A stretch of 64,000 nucleotides of DNA from assembly GCF_020150815.1 (NCBI RefSeq), contig NZ_CP083723.1, positions 2,728,001-2,792,000 of the forward strand, in the 5' to 3' direction. This stretch comes from Haloprofundus salilacus. GTDB lineage: Archaea; Halobacteriota; Halobacteria; Halobacteriales; Haloferacaceae. The notes under the pieces are model-generated. The model was not told the DNA's origin. It did no database searches and saw nothing but the letters and a program-made list of their open reading frames with translations. The position numbers were made by a program, and so were the translations under genes. Below are positions 16,039-24,662 of this stretch, piece by piece; the stretch's first letter is position 1; each line of letters starts with the position of its first letter.

Positions 16039-16944
16039 ATGGACCTCGATGCGAAAGTCGATGCGGTCATCGACGACCTCGCCGACCGCGACGGCGTCGT
16101 CGTCGCGTTTTCCGGCGGCGTCGATTCGAGCGTCGTCGCCGCGCTCGCGTACGACGCTCTCGGCGACGACGCGGTCGCCTGCACCGCCAAGAGCGAGACG
16201 CTTCCGGCCGAAGAGCTGGACGACTCGGTGCGCGTCGCCGACGAGATCGGCATCCGCCACGAGCTCGTGGAGTTCTCCGAACTCGACAACCCCGACTTCG
16301 TCGCCAACGACGGCGAGCGGTGCTACCACTGCCGGACGATGCGCCTCGGCAAGATGTACGAGACGGCCCGCGACCTCGGCATCGACACCGTCTGCGATGG
16401 GACGAACGCCTCCGACCCCGGTGAGGGCCACCGGCCGGGACTGCGCGCAGTGAAAGAACTCGAAGTGTTCTCGCCGCTTCTGGTCCACGACGTGACGAAG
16501 GTGGAGGTACGCGAAATCGCCGACCGGTACGGTCTCTCGGTCGCAGAGAAACCGTCGATGGCGTGTCTCTCCTCGCGAATTCCGACCGGACTCGAAGTGA
16601 CCGAGGAGCGACTGACCCGCGTCGAGAAGGCCGAGCGACTGCTCCGGACGTGGGGCTTCTCGCAGTTCCGCGTCCGCGACCACGACGGTCTCGCGCGCAT
16701 CGAAGTCGCCGAGTCGGAGTTCGAGCGGGCGCTCGACGCCGACTTCGTCCGCGCGGCGCGCGAGCATCTCTCGGACGTCGGGTTCGACCACGTGACGTTG
16801 GACCTCCACGGCTACGCCACGGGGAGCGTCAGTCCGGCGAACGACGCGTACGGCGAAAGTGGTGGGGACGACGAGGACGGCGCGGACGAACCGGTCGTCG
16901 CCGACGTGTTCGCACAGGAGTACCCCGTCGGCGAGGACGACTGA
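16039..16944 (+). CDS. larE: ATP-dependent sulfur transferase LarE
   Basis: 301 residues from the ATG at 16039. LarE adenylates pyridinium biscarboxylate mononucleotide and inserts sulfur during nickel-pincer cofactor synthesis. The PP-loop SGGVDSS is at 25-31. Cysteines sit at C95 and C98 (ERCYHCR) and at C176 (MACLSSRIPTG), matching the three-cysteine pattern of [4Fe-4S]-type LarE rather than the single sacrificial cysteine type. CDGTNASD and the SSRIPTG loop are intact. The C-terminal ~40 residues are an acidic extension. LarB is encoded at 3006-3773. Confidence 0.92.
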   Translation: MDLDAKVDAVIDDLADRDGVVVAFSGGVDSSVVAALAYDALGDDAVACTAKSETLPAEELDDSVRVADEIGIRHELVEFSELDNPDFVANDGERCYHCRTMRLGKMYETARDLGIDTVCDGTNASDPGEGHRPGLRAVKELEVFSPLLVHDVTKVEVREIADRYGLSVAEKPSMACLSSRIPTGLEVTEERLTRVEKAERLLRTWGFSQFRVRDHDGLARIEVAESEFERALDADFVRAAREHLSDVGFDHVTLDLHGYATGSVSPANDAYGESGGDDEDGADEPVVADVFAQEYPVGEDD

Positions 16945-17118
16945 GTCAGTAGCGTCGTCAAGCACGGTCACGCATCGTCGAGCCGAAGGTCGTCGTCGCA
17001 CGACCGAAACTGAGGTTCTCCGGATCGAGGTACCGCCGCGAGAAGGTCGCCTCCTCGTTACAGACAGTAGTTCCGACGCTCGCGGGGTTGAACTGCGCGA
17101 AGCGAGTAGGTGCCTCGC

Positions 17119-17547
17119 ATGAAACAAACCGAGGCAATAGAAGTCGACGCGCCGCCGAAAGCCGTGTGGCGCGTGCTTACCAACTTCGACGAGTACGAGG
17201 CGTGGAACCCGGCGCTCAGCATCGACGGGCGACCGAAGCAGGGTTCGAAGCTCTCGGTGAAGCTTCACCCGAAAGGCATCTCGCCGATGCAGTTCCACGC
17301 GAAAGTGACCGCGGTGAAACCCAATCGACGCATCCACTGGCGGGCACGCTCGCCGATTCCCGGCGCGTACGCCGTCGACCACGAGTTCAGGCTGAAGCCG
17401 CTCTCGCCAGGACGGACACGTCTCGAACAGACAGCGAACGTCCGGGGCGCGGCGACGGCGGTGCTCCCCGAACGCGGCGCGCTCGACGACGGGTTACGCG
17501 GGATGAACGACGCGCTCAAGCGGCGCGCGGAGTCGCAGTCGAAGTAA
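17119..17547 (+). CDS. SRPBCC (START-like) family protein
   Basis: 142 residues from the ATG at 17119. Typical SRPBCC opening IEVDAPPKAVWRVLTNFDEYEAWNP, then the alternating strands LSVKLHPKG, FHAKVTAVKPNRRIHWRAR and HEFRLKPLSPGRTRLEQT, and a long C-terminal helix GMNDALKRRAE. The fold makes a hydrophobic pocket used for lipid or aromatic ligands. The ligand is unknown. No membrane segment is present. The gene converges on tatC. Confidence 0.85.
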   Translation: MKQTEAIEVDAPPKAVWRVLTNFDEYEAWNPALSIDGRPKQGSKLSVKLHPKGISPMQFHAKVTAVKPNRRIHWRARSPIPGAYAVDHEFRLKPLSPGRTRLEQTANVRGAATAVLPERGALDDGLRGMNDALKRRAESQSK

Positions 17548-17596
17548 GGCAGAGAAGGCCGAGATGTCGAAAAAGCGTCCGGGCGGGACAGGGGTG

Positions 17597-18484
17597 TCAG
17601 TTGCCGGTCCAGCGAAGCAGCGCCAGCGTCCCCTCGAAGAGGAATATCATCGTGACGGCGACGATGATCGGTGCCATCCCCGTCGGGTCCGGCGTCGCGA
17701 TGAAGGAGATACCGGCGAACGCGCCCCAAAAGAGGAGGCGCTTGTCCTCCATCCAGAGACGGGTGACGAGGTTCATCATCACCGCGAGCATGATGAACAG
17801 CGGAATCTGGAACACGATGGACATGTACGCGGTCAGCAGGACGATGAGGTTGAACGTGTCCTTCAGCGCGAAGGCGACCTCGACGGCCCTCGTCGTGTAC
17901 ACCGTGAAGTAGTCGAAGACGAACGGGAGGACGAGGAAGTGCGAGAACGCCGCGCCGACGACGGCGAGGACGAGACTCGTGGGAATTGCCGCGAGGTAGT
18001 AGCGGCGCTCTCGCGGATAGAGACCGGGGCGCATGAACCGGTACGTCTCGTAGACGAAGATGGGGAGGCCGACGATGACGCCCGCGAGTCCGGCCACCTT
18101 CAGTTCCGTGAGGATGAGTTCGAGCGGTCCGTAGACGTGTGGGCGGTTCTGCGCGGGGTTCGGGATGTACGACCCCCAGAGGTAGTTGACGAGGTCGGCG
18201 GCGAACGGGTACGCGACGAGCGTCGCGATGCCGCCGAAGAGGAAGACGACGCCGAGTCGGCGCATCATCTCCTCGATGTGTTCGGTGAGCGGCATCTCCT
18301 GGTCCGACGCCGGACCGTCGCCGAAGATGCCGCCGTCGTCGACGTGTTGCTCGTCCGGCGCGGGAGACACGGTGTCGTCGGTCTCCGGTGTCGCAACGTC
18401 GGCGTCAGCCGTCTCTGATGACTCGACAGTGGAGTCCGTGGACACCTCGGAGAAGCCGGGCGTCGAGTTCGCTTCCTCGCCCAT
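17597..18484 (-). CDS. tatC: Sec-independent translocase subunit TatC (haloarchaeal TatCo)
   Basis: 295 residues. The first ~65 residues form an acidic cytoplasmic extension that is usual in haloarchaea but absent from bacterial TatC. Then come the TatC hallmarks: MPLTEHIEEMMRRL with the conserved glutamate, six membrane helices, PRERRYYLAAIP after helix 2, and SFIATPDPTGMAPI near helix 5. It recognises twin-arginine signal peptides, the main export route in haloarchaea. It diverges from the fused TatC gene at 18586, and the 101 bp between them must hold both promoters. Confidence 0.94.
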   Translation of the reverse strand: MGEEANSTPGFSEVSTDSTVESSETADADVATPETDDTVSPAPDEQHVDDGGIFGDGPASDQEMPLTEHIEEMMRRLGVVFLFGGIATLVAYPFAADLVNYLWGSYIPNPAQNRPHVYGPLELILTELKVAGLAGVIVGLPIFVYETYRFMRPGLYPRERRYYLAAIPTSLVLAVVGAAFSHFLVLPFVFDYFTVYTTRAVEVAFALKDTFNLIVLLTAYMSIVFQIPLFIMLAVMMNLVTRLWMEDKRLLFWGAFAGISFIATPDPTGMAPIIVAVTMIFLFEGTLALLRWTGN

Positions 18485-18585
18485 TCATCTCCACTACGTT
18501 CCGGTGACGTTATAGGCCTTTTTCATCTGCGCGTCGCCGAGTCGGTGAGAAAAGATTGATAACCGCGAGAAGGCTTGCTACGGGT
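18485..18585. promoter_or_regulatory. Divergent tat promoter region
   Basis: This 101-bp spacer separates the two oppositely transcribed tatC genes. Leftward, the minus strand offers a TATA-like gcctataac at about 18511-18519, 27-35 bp before the ATG at 18484. Rightward, aagattgataacc (about 18552-18564) lies 22-34 bp before the ATG at 18586. Shared control of both translocase genes is plausible. Confidence 0.45.
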
Positions 18586-20775
18586 ATGTCTAGCGCGCTC
18601 GACGAGGATACCCGCCAGACGCTCTCGGAGGGGCGGGAAGCGGCCGGCGCGATGTTGCGGTCGGCCCAGAAAGACCTCCAGAAGGTATTCATCGTCTTTC
18701 TCATCGGTTTTCTCGGGACGTTCTACGCGCTCCAACTGTGGGTCTGGGAGTTCCTGAAGAACGTCACGGAGGCGCGGATGAATGCCGCGACTGCCGAGAA
18801 CGTCCGTTTCATCGCGCAGACGCCGTTCGACGTCATCCTCCTGCAGGGGAAGATAAGCATCGTCGCCGGCATAATCGTCGCGCTGCCGATATTCGTCTTC
18901 TTCTCGCGCGACGCGCTCCGAGAGCGCGGCGCGTGGCCACAGTCGCCCGTCAGTCTGTGGAAGCTCGTCGTCCTCGGACTGATGGCGGCGGCGCTGTTCT
19001 TCGCTGGTCTGGTGTACGGCTACTCGCTGTTCTTCCCGATAATGTTCAAGTTCCTCGCGGGCAACGCCATCTCTGTCGGCTTCGCCCCGCGCTACTCCAT
19101 CGTGAAGTGGGCGCAGTTTATCTTCCTGCTCACGCTCTCGTTCGGCTTCGCGGCCCAGATGCCGCTGGCTATCACGGGGCTGTCGTACAGCGGTATCGTC
19201 CGGTACGAGACGTTCCGCGACAAGTGGCGGCACGCGGTCGTGCTCATCTTCGTTTTCGGCGCGTTCTTCTCGCCACCAGACCCGTTCACCCAGATTATGT
19301 GGGCCGTCCCGCTTCTGGTGCTCTACGGCGCGAGCCTCTACCTCGCGAAAGTCGTCGTCACCGCCAAGCGCGGAAGCCAGCAGATAAACCTCCGGCGGAC
19401 CGTCCGCTCGCAGTGGAACGTCGTCCTCGGGTTCGCGGTACTGTTCGCCGGGACCGTCAACGCGTTCTACAGCTACGGCGGCGTCGACCGGTTGAACCGA
19501 GCGCTGGCGTGGCTCGGTAGCAGTTACCGCGTGGTGCCGGTCGCCGAACAGCTCCCGTACGCTGGGGAGACGACGATCCTCGTCTACTCCGCCGTCGCGG
19601 GCGCCGTCGGCCTGACTCTCGGCATGCTGTACGGCGTCTACCGCGACATCGAAGCGACCGCCGGATCGCAAGTGGGCGGCCGAGCGGGAGAGCCAGCGGC
19701 CATCGACCTCACGGAACTTGACGCGGCGGGCGTCCGCGCGGCCCCGCCGGAGGCGTTCGCCGATCTCACCGAAGACGAGGCGATGGCCCACGCCGGCGCC
19801 GCCATCGACAACGACGACAACGCGAAGGCGCAGGCCATCCTCGACCGCTTCGACGAGGCCGAGGCGACCCGCGACGAGGAGCCGGAGAGCCAAGACGGCG
19901 TCAGCGTCGTCAACGACGACGTGGGTGACAGAGCGTCGAGAGCCAGCGGCACGCTGTTGGAGGGACTCACCGACGGCGAGCGCGACGAGGACGACATCGG
20001 CGGCTACTACAAGGACGTGGCGTTCATCCTCGACAGCCTCCGCTCGCGGTCGTTCCTCATCATCGGTTGGTTCATGCTCGTCCTCGCGGGCACGTTCGCG
20101 TGGCTGTACAGCGGGGGTATCGGCGATATCTACGAGGGCTTCCTCTCGCAGATGCCCGCCGCCTTCGACATCGACCAGGTGAACGTCATCACGCTGCACC
20201 CCGTGGAGGCGCTCATCTTCGAGGTGAAGTTCTCGACGCTCGTCGCCGTCATCGCGACGCTGCCGCTCCTGGCGTACTTCGCGTGGCCCGCCCTCCGCGA
20301 CCGGAACCTCGTCCGCGGCCACCGCAGCGTCATCTTCGGCTGGGCCGGCGTGCTCCTCGCCGGCCTCCTCGGCGGTCTCTACCTCGGGTACAACTACATC
20401 GCCCCGGCAGTCATCTCGTATCTGGCCGCCGACGCGCTGGCGGCGAACGTCGTCATCAGCTACCAGATCACGGATTTCTTCTGGCTCATCTTCTTCACCA
20501 CCGCCGGTATCGGCATCCTCGCGGACATCCCGGTGTTGATGGTGTTGCTCAACACCATCGGTCTCTCGTACCGCCGGATGCGCGGGCGCTGGCGGGAGGT
20601 CACCGTCGGACTTCTCACCGTCGCGGCGCTGTTCACCCCGGCGGACATCATCACGATGTTCATGGTAACGATTCCGCTGATGGTCGCCTACGGCATCGGC
20701 ATCGCCCTGCTGTTCGTGCTGACGCTCGGCGGGCGGCGCGACCTCGCCCCCGCACCCGGAACGAGCGACGCCTGA
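18586..20775 (+). CDS. tatC2: Fused double TatC translocase (haloarchaeal TatCt)
   Basis: 729 residues from the ATG at 18586. Two TatC domains lie in tandem: domain 1 at about 20-330 (FIVFLIGFLGTFYALQLW, the degenerate GFAPRYSIVKWAQF loop, then FSPPDPFTQIM) and domain 2 at about 480-720 (RSFLIIGWFMLVLAGTFAW, LFTPADIITMFMVTIPLMVAYG). An acidic, probably cytoplasmic linker of about 120 residues joins them, with extra hydrophobic segments. This 14-segment fusion is known only in haloarchaea, where it works with TatA-type subunits and is essential. The diverging tatC gene encodes the partner translocase. Confidence 0.93.
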   Translation: MSSALDEDTRQTLSEGREAAGAMLRSAQKDLQKVFIVFLIGFLGTFYALQLWVWEFLKNVTEARMNAATAENVRFIAQTPFDVILLQGKISIVAGIIVALPIFVFFSRDALRERGAWPQSPVSLWKLVVLGLMAAALFFAGLVYGYSLFFPIMFKFLAGNAISVGFAPRYSIVKWAQFIFLLTLSFGFAAQMPLAITGLSYSGIVRYETFRDKWRHAVVLIFVFGAFFSPPDPFTQIMWAVPLLVLYGASLYLAKVVVTAKRGSQQINLRRTVRSQWNVVLGFAVLFAGTVNAFYSYGGVDRLNRALAWLGSSYRVVPVAEQLPYAGETTILVYSAVAGAVGLTLGMLYGVYRDIEATAGSQVGGRAGEPAAIDLTELDAAGVRAAPPEAFADLTEDEAMAHAGAAIDNDDNAKAQAILDRFDEAEATRDEEPESQDGVSVVNDDVGDRASRASGTLLEGLTDGERDEDDIGGYYKDVAFILDSLRSRSFLIIGWFMLVLAGTFAWLYSGGIGDIYEGFLSQMPAAFDIDQVNVITLHPVEALIFEVKFSTLVAVIATLPLLAYFAWPALRDRNLVRGHRSVIFGWAGVLLAGLLGGLYLGYNYIAPAVISYLAADALAANVVISYQITDFFWLIFFTTAGIGILADIPVLMVLLNTIGLSYRRMRGRWREVTVGLLTVAALFTPADIITMFMVTIPLMVAYGIGIALLFVLTLGGRRDLAPAPGTSDA

Positions 20776-20817
20776 GCGGGGATCGACGCCCAAGGAGCCC
20801 CGAGACGCCCGAAGCGG

Positions 20818-20835
20818 CCCCGAACGCCTTCGGGG
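20818..20835. terminator. GC-rich hairpin after the fused tatC gene
   Basis: CCCCGAA-CGCC-TTCGGGG forms a perfect 7-bp stem with a 4-base loop 43 bp after the TGA at 20775. It lacks a following T run, so the terminator role is uncertain. It could instead stabilise the transcript's 3' end. Confidence 0.35.
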
Positions 20836-20950
20836 GTCGACGCCGAGTCTCCCGAGAGGCGGTGACGAAACTGGCCGCCGCTGTCCGATTCTGTCGACGA
20901 GCGGTCGGCGAAACTGTAACACGTAAGTGGCCGCCTTCGATATGGCGGGT

Positions 20951-21169
20951 ATGGCCAAGATAAGCGTCGAGGTTCCCGACGAGTTGCTCGCGGACCTCGA
21001 CGAACACGTCGGCGACGACAGGAAGTTCGTCAACCGCAGCGACGCCATCCGGGCGTCGATTCGCAAGACACTGGACCTCCTCGACGAGATAGACGACCGG
21101 CACGGCCGGTTGGAGGACGAGAAAACCGACGCGTCGGCGAGCGACGAGACGAGGAACGACCGTGCGTGA
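20951..21169 (+). CDS. Ribbon-helix-helix (CopG-type) DNA-binding protein
   Basis: 72 residues from MAKISVEV (20951); an ATG three codons earlier (20942) is also possible. A ribbon strand KISVEVPDELLADLDEHV is followed by KFVNRSDAIRASIRKTLDLL, the classic RHH helix pair with the NRSDAIR turn. The C-terminus is an acidic tail. RHH proteins bind DNA as dimers and often regulate their own or adjacent genes. Its 3' end overlaps the next gene by 8 bp, so it may control the queuosine-precursor transporter. That link is inference. Confidence 0.87.
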   Translation: MAKISVEVPDELLADLDEHVGDDRKFVNRSDAIRASIRKTLDLLDEIDDRHGRLEDEKTDASASDETRNDRA

Positions 21170-21869
21170 GTCGCGCCTCGCGACGGGCGAAGTCGCGCTC
21201 GTCGGCCTGTTCGTCACGGCGCTCGTCACTGCGCAGTTGACCGCGGCGAAACTGCTCGCGTTCGACCTCCCGGCGTCGCTGCCGGTCGTCGGCGACAGCC
21301 TCGCGCTCCCCGGCGCGGCGCTGGCGTACGCGCTGACGTTCTTCGCCTCCGACTGCTACTCGGAACTCTACGGACGGGAGGCGGCCCAGCGGATGGTGAA
21401 CGTCGGCTTCGCGATGAACCTCGTCGTGCTCGCGCTTCTCGCCGGCACCATCGCCGCACCCGCGCTCGACCCCGCGTTCGGCGGCCAGTTCGCGGCCGTA
21501 CTCGCCCCGAGCGCGAACATCGTCCTCGGCAGCCTCGTCGCATACCTCGTGAGCCAGAACTGGGACGTGATCGTGTTCCACCGTATCCGCGAGGCGACCA
21601 GCGGCGACCACCTCTGGTTTCGCAACGTCACGTCGACGGCGACGAGTCAGGCGCTCGACACCGTGTTGTTCGTCACTGTCGGCTTCCTCGTCGCCCCGGC
21701 GGTGCTGGGCATCGGCGAGGCAACTCCCGTGCCCGTCGTAATCTCGCTCGTCGTCGGTCAGTACATCCTGAAACTGCTCATCGCCGTGGCGGACACGCCG
21801 TTCGTCTACGCCGTTGTCGGACTTCTCCGGCAGTCTACGGACGGCGACCGAGATCAGGTGTCGGCGTAG
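21162..21869 (+). CDS. Queuosine/archaeosine precursor transporter (VUT family, YhhQ-like)
   Basis: 235 residues with a GTG start at 21162 overlapping the RHH gene. Six membrane segments are visible, with the family markers TAAKLLAF in segment 1, FFASDCYSELYGREAAQRMV after segment 2, VSQNWDVIVFHRIRE and the RNVTSTATSQALDTVLF segment. Bacterial YhhQ imports preQ0 and preQ1. In archaea preQ0 is the base used to make archaeosine in tRNA, so this protein probably supplies salvage preQ0. Confidence 0.88.
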   Translation: MRESRLATGEVALVGLFVTALVTAQLTAAKLLAFDLPASLPVVGDSLALPGAALAYALTFFASDCYSELYGREAAQRMVNVGFAMNLVVLALLAGTIAAPALDPAFGGQFAAVLAPSANIVLGSLVAYLVSQNWDVIVFHRIREATSGDHLWFRNVTSTATSQALDTVLFVTVGFLVAPAVLGIGEATPVPVVISLVVGQYILKLLIAVADTPFVYAVVGLLRQSTDGDRDQVSA

Positions 21870-21956
21870 AGACGCGCAAAGACGAACGCGTCGCCACCCG
21901 AGACTATCTCACGGGACGGAGTCGACACTTATCATTGATAGTGGCTAACGGGAGTC

Positions 21957-22139
21957 ATGGAGAGTACGCGTCGTATTCGACTCACAGAGAGCGACTGGAT
22001 GGAGGGCGGCATCCACTGTCCGAACTGCAACCAGTATCTGTCGTTCGGCGACGTCGTCGCTGTCGGCCGGTGCCACGGGCGGGCCCGGCCAGGTAAAACG
22101 TGTCGCACCGAGTTGGCGCTGGACCTCGTCCTGCAGTGA
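21957..22139 (+). CDS. Small zinc-ribbon protein (CPxCN type)
   Basis: 60 residues. A CPNC knuckle at about 21-24 and a second pair formed by RCHG... and KTC near residues 38 and 49 could bind zinc. The first part (RIRLTESDWMEGGI) is amphipathic and acidic. It has an AT-rich promoter patch (cttatcattgat) about 25 bp upstream. Such micro-proteins are frequent in haloarchaea and some affect stress or motility phenotypes, but this one is not recognised. Confidence 0.7.
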   Translation: MESTRRIRLTESDWMEGGIHCPNCNQYLSFGDVVAVGRCHGRARPGKTCRTELALDLVLQ

Positions 22140-22182
22140 GCGGCTGACGCACCGGAGGACGACCCGGACGAGCTACGCGCCG

Positions 22183-22953
22183 TCAGTCGATTCGCTCGGC
22201 GAAGCCGAATTTCGGCTTGACGTCGGTGACGCGGACGCGGACCGTCTCGCCCTCCTCGGCGCCGGCGACAAACAGGGTGAACCCCTCAACTCGGGCGATG
22301 CCGTCGCCCTCGTTCCCGACGTCGGTGATTTCCACGTCGAGTTCGTCGCCGACGCCGACGGGCGCGGTGATGCGACCCTTGGCGACGAGGTAGAGTTCGG
22401 AGGACTGCTTCCGCGAGGCCTCCGGACGAACCTCGCGGACGTACTGGAACTCGGGTTCGATGTCGGCTTTGAGGTCCTGGAGATCCTGCCCGTCGAACAC
22501 CTTCACGGCGAAGTCGCCGCCGGCGTCGAGCACGTCCATCGCCACCTCGAACGCCTGACGAGCGAGATATACGGAGCGGGCGTGGTCGAGCGAGTACTCG
22601 CCGGTCATGTTCGGCGCCATGTCCGAGAGGACGACATCCGCGCCGTCCTCGCCGACGATCTCGAGCAATTTTTCCTTCGTCTCCGCCTCAGTCATGTCGC
22701 CGCGAATCGTCTCGACGTTGTCGGCGTCCAGCGATTTGATCCGCTGGAGGTCGACACCGACGACCGTCCCCTCGGGACCGACCTCCTCGGCGGCGACCTG
22801 CAGCCACCCGCCGGGGGCGGCCCCCAGGTCGACGACCGACGCCCCCCGGTCGAGGAGGTTCGCCGTCTCGTCGAGCTGCTGGAGTTTGTAGGCCGAGCGG
22901 GCGCGGTAGCCCTGCTGTTTGGCCTTGTTGTAGTATTCGTCTTTGCGCGCCAT
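22183..22953 (-). CDS. rlmE: 23S rRNA (uridine-2'-O-)methyltransferase RlmE with C-terminal TRAM domain
   Basis: 256 residues. Residues about 1-195 are the FtsJ/RlmE core: RSAYKLQQLDE, the SAM motif VVDLGAAPGGW, DVVLSDMAPNMTG, and FAVKVFDGQ with the catalytic Lys. The K-D-K-E tetrad typical of 2'-O-methylation is consistent with these blocks. Residues about 197-256 form a TRAM domain (VGDELDVEITDVGNEGDGIARV and VRVRVTDVKPKFGFAE), a beta-barrel that binds RNA. Bacterial RlmE lacks TRAM; the fusion is a haloarchaeal trait. It methylates 23S rRNA in the A-loop. Confidence 0.92.
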   Translation of the reverse strand: MARKDEYYNKAKQQGYRARSAYKLQQLDETANLLDRGASVVDLGAAPGGWLQVAAEEVGPEGTVVGVDLQRIKSLDADNVETIRGDMTEAETKEKLLEIVGEDGADVVLSDMAPNMTGEYSLDHARSVYLARQAFEVAMDVLDAGGDFAVKVFDGQDLQDLKADIEPEFQYVREVRPEASRKQSSELYLVAKGRITAPVGVGDELDVEITDVGNEGDGIARVEGFTLFVAGAEEGETVRVRVTDVKPKFGFAERID

Positions 22954-23041
22954 TTGCCGGGAGTTGCGCGCGAAGCCGGTAAACGCCTTCGTTCGGGGGC
23001 GAGGGAGTCGACGACTCGACTCCTCGGGTTCGACTCCTCGA

Positions 23042-23575
23042 CTACTCGATGCGCAGTTCGTCGTCCTCGGGAACGTCGTCGGCGTTCCATGCGATGGAGA
23101 AGTCGACGCGTTCGCGGGTGCCGGCCTCCATCAGCGACGAGTCGGAGTCGACGGCGACGTCAAAGGAGACGGTCTCCGGCGGGTTGATGGTCGCGCTGTC
23201 GTTGCCGACGAGGAACGTCACTTTGCGGTAGTCCGTCGCCGAGTGTGGTCGGTCGGAGCCGGTGGCGTCTGCGGCGTCGGCGGTACCGACGGTGTTGACG
23301 TCGGCGGTGTCGGTGGCATCCGGCGAATCAGCGGCGTCCGCTGTCTCGTCCGGTGTCGTCGAAACCGTGTCTGTCGGCGGCGTGCGCGTCGACTCGGTGT
23401 TCGTCTTCGTTGTCCGCGTATCGGTCGTTCGACCGGTCGTGTCGGGTCCCTGTGCCTCGCCTTCGCGCTGTCGAGCGGTCGTGTCGTCCTTTCGGTCGAG
23501 TTCGTCCGCGAACTCGCGGAGATACGCAGCGACCTCCGCACGCGACAGCTGCCGCGACGTTTCGAGTTCCGGCAT
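23042..23575 (-). CDS. Split amphi-Trp domain protein
   Basis: 177 residues. The family usually has a short helix (here LSRAEVAAYLREFADELDR) directly joined to the beta part with the amphipathic Trp pattern. In this protein about 85 residues rich in Thr, Asp, Ala and Ser (about 32-115) intervene, before the conserved VTFLVGNDSATINPPETVSFDVAV and ERVDFSIAWNADD. The inserted segment is low in complexity and probably disordered. The function of amphi-Trp proteins is unknown; they are common in halophiles. Confidence 0.75.
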   Translation of the reverse strand: MPELETSRQLSRAEVAAYLREFADELDRKDDTTARQREGEAQGPDTTGRTTDTRTTKTNTESTRTPPTDTVSTTPDETADAADSPDATDTADVNTVGTADAADATGSDRPHSATDYRKVTFLVGNDSATINPPETVSFDVAVDSDSSLMEAGTRERVDFSIAWNADDVPEDDELRIE

Positions 23576-23721
23576 GGTGTGAATCAGATACCAGAGACAG
23601 ACAGACAGTTCGATTGCTTGCGTACGCAGGCGCTACTGAAGCGTCTCGGCGACGGTCAGGTGCTCTCGACCGGACCGCACCTTATCGGCCATCTCGTCGT
23701 CTCGCGTCGTCTCGACGGCCT

Positions 23722-23742
23722 CATGCGCGCACGCGCACGCAC
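23722..23742. other. 21-nt alternating purine-pyrimidine tract upstream of pcn
   Basis: Strict alternation of pyrimidine and purine runs through catgcgcgcacgcgcacgcac without a break. Such CG/CA tracts favour the Z-DNA form under negative supercoiling. It lies 9 bp before the palindromic TATA element of the PCNA gene, so it could act as a supercoil sensor. That role is inference. Confidence 0.4.
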
Positions 23743-23750
23743 TAAACCAC

Positions 23751-23767
23751 GGGTATTTTTAATACCC
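23751..23767. promoter_or_regulatory. Palindromic TATA element of the PCNA gene
   Basis: GGGTATT-TTT-AATACCC is a perfect 7-bp inverted repeat around a TTT centre. It contains the only TATA-like sequence of this region, 19 bp before the ATG at 23787. A dimeric protein bound here would block TBP, so this could be an operator as well as the core promoter. Confidence 0.55.
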
Positions 23768-23786
23768 CTCTCGTACGTCGCCACAT

Positions 23787-24530
23787 ATGTTTCAGGCCAT
23801 CGTGAGCGCGTCGACACTCAGGGACGCGCTCGATTCCGTGAGCGTGCTGGTCGACGAGTGCAAAATTCGACTCAACGAGGACGAACTCGCCATCCGGGCC
23901 GTCGACCCCGCGAACGTGGGGATGGTCGACCTCTCGCTCGACGCCGCGGCGTTCGAGTCCTACGAGGCCGACGGCGGCGTCATCGGCGTCAACCTCTCTC
24001 GGCTGGAGGACATCGCCGGGATGGCGAACTCGGGCGACCTCGTCCACCTCGAACTCGACGAGGAGACGCGAAAGCTCCACATCCAGATAGAGGGCCTCTC
24101 CTACACGCTCGCGCTCATCGACCCCGACTCCATCCGACAAGAACCGGACATCCCGGATCTGGACCTCCCGGCGACCATCGTCGTCGAGGGGACCCACCTC
24201 GACCGCGGTATCAAAGCCGCCGACATGGTGTCGGACCACATCGGCCTCCGCGTCGACGAGGACGCCGAGACGTTCCACATCGAAGCGCAGGGCGACACCG
24301 ACGACGTGGACCTCGAACTCGGCCGCGACGACCTCATCGACCTCGCCGCCGGTCCGGCCGATTCGCTGTTCAGCCTCGACTACCTCAAGGACATGAACAA
24401 GGCGATTCCCTCCGACGCCGAGGTCACCGTCGAACTCGGCGAGGAGTTCCCGGTGAAGCTTCACTACGAATTCGCTGAGGGTATGGGTCACGTGACGTAC
24501 ATGCTCGCGCCGCGCATCCAGAGCGACTGA
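23787..24530 (+). CDS. pcn: Sliding clamp PCNA
   Basis: 247 residues, normal length for archaeal PCNA, which forms a homotrimer that tethers polymerases, Fen1 and ligase to DNA. Two clamp folds are visible: residues about 1-120 ([44 protein letters not shown]) joined by the interdomain loop [18 protein letters not shown] to residues about 130-247 ([40 protein letters not shown]). It is strongly acidic, as expected for a halophile. A palindromic TATA element lies directly upstream. Confidence 0.97.
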   Translation: MFQAIVSASTLRDALDSVSVLVDECKIRLNEDELAIRAVDPANVGMVDLSLDAAAFESYEADGGVIGVNLSRLEDIAGMANSGDLVHLELDEETRKLHIQIEGLSYTLALIDPDSIRQEPDIPDLDLPATIVVEGTHLDRGIKAADMVSDHIGLRVDEDAETFHIEAQGDTDDVDLELGRDDLIDLAAGPADSLFSLDYLKDMNKAIPSDAEVTVELGEEFPVKLHYEFAEGMGHVTYMLAPRIQSD

Positions 24531-24662
24531 GCGCCCGCCTCTCGCCTCTCGCGGTTTTCTCCTCGTTTCGGCCGTCGCTTCGGTACCGATCACCGCTCAT
24601 ATCTGTTCCCTCTCTCTGATCTATCACCTCTCATCCACTACCCCTCTCACCAGTCGCCACCC

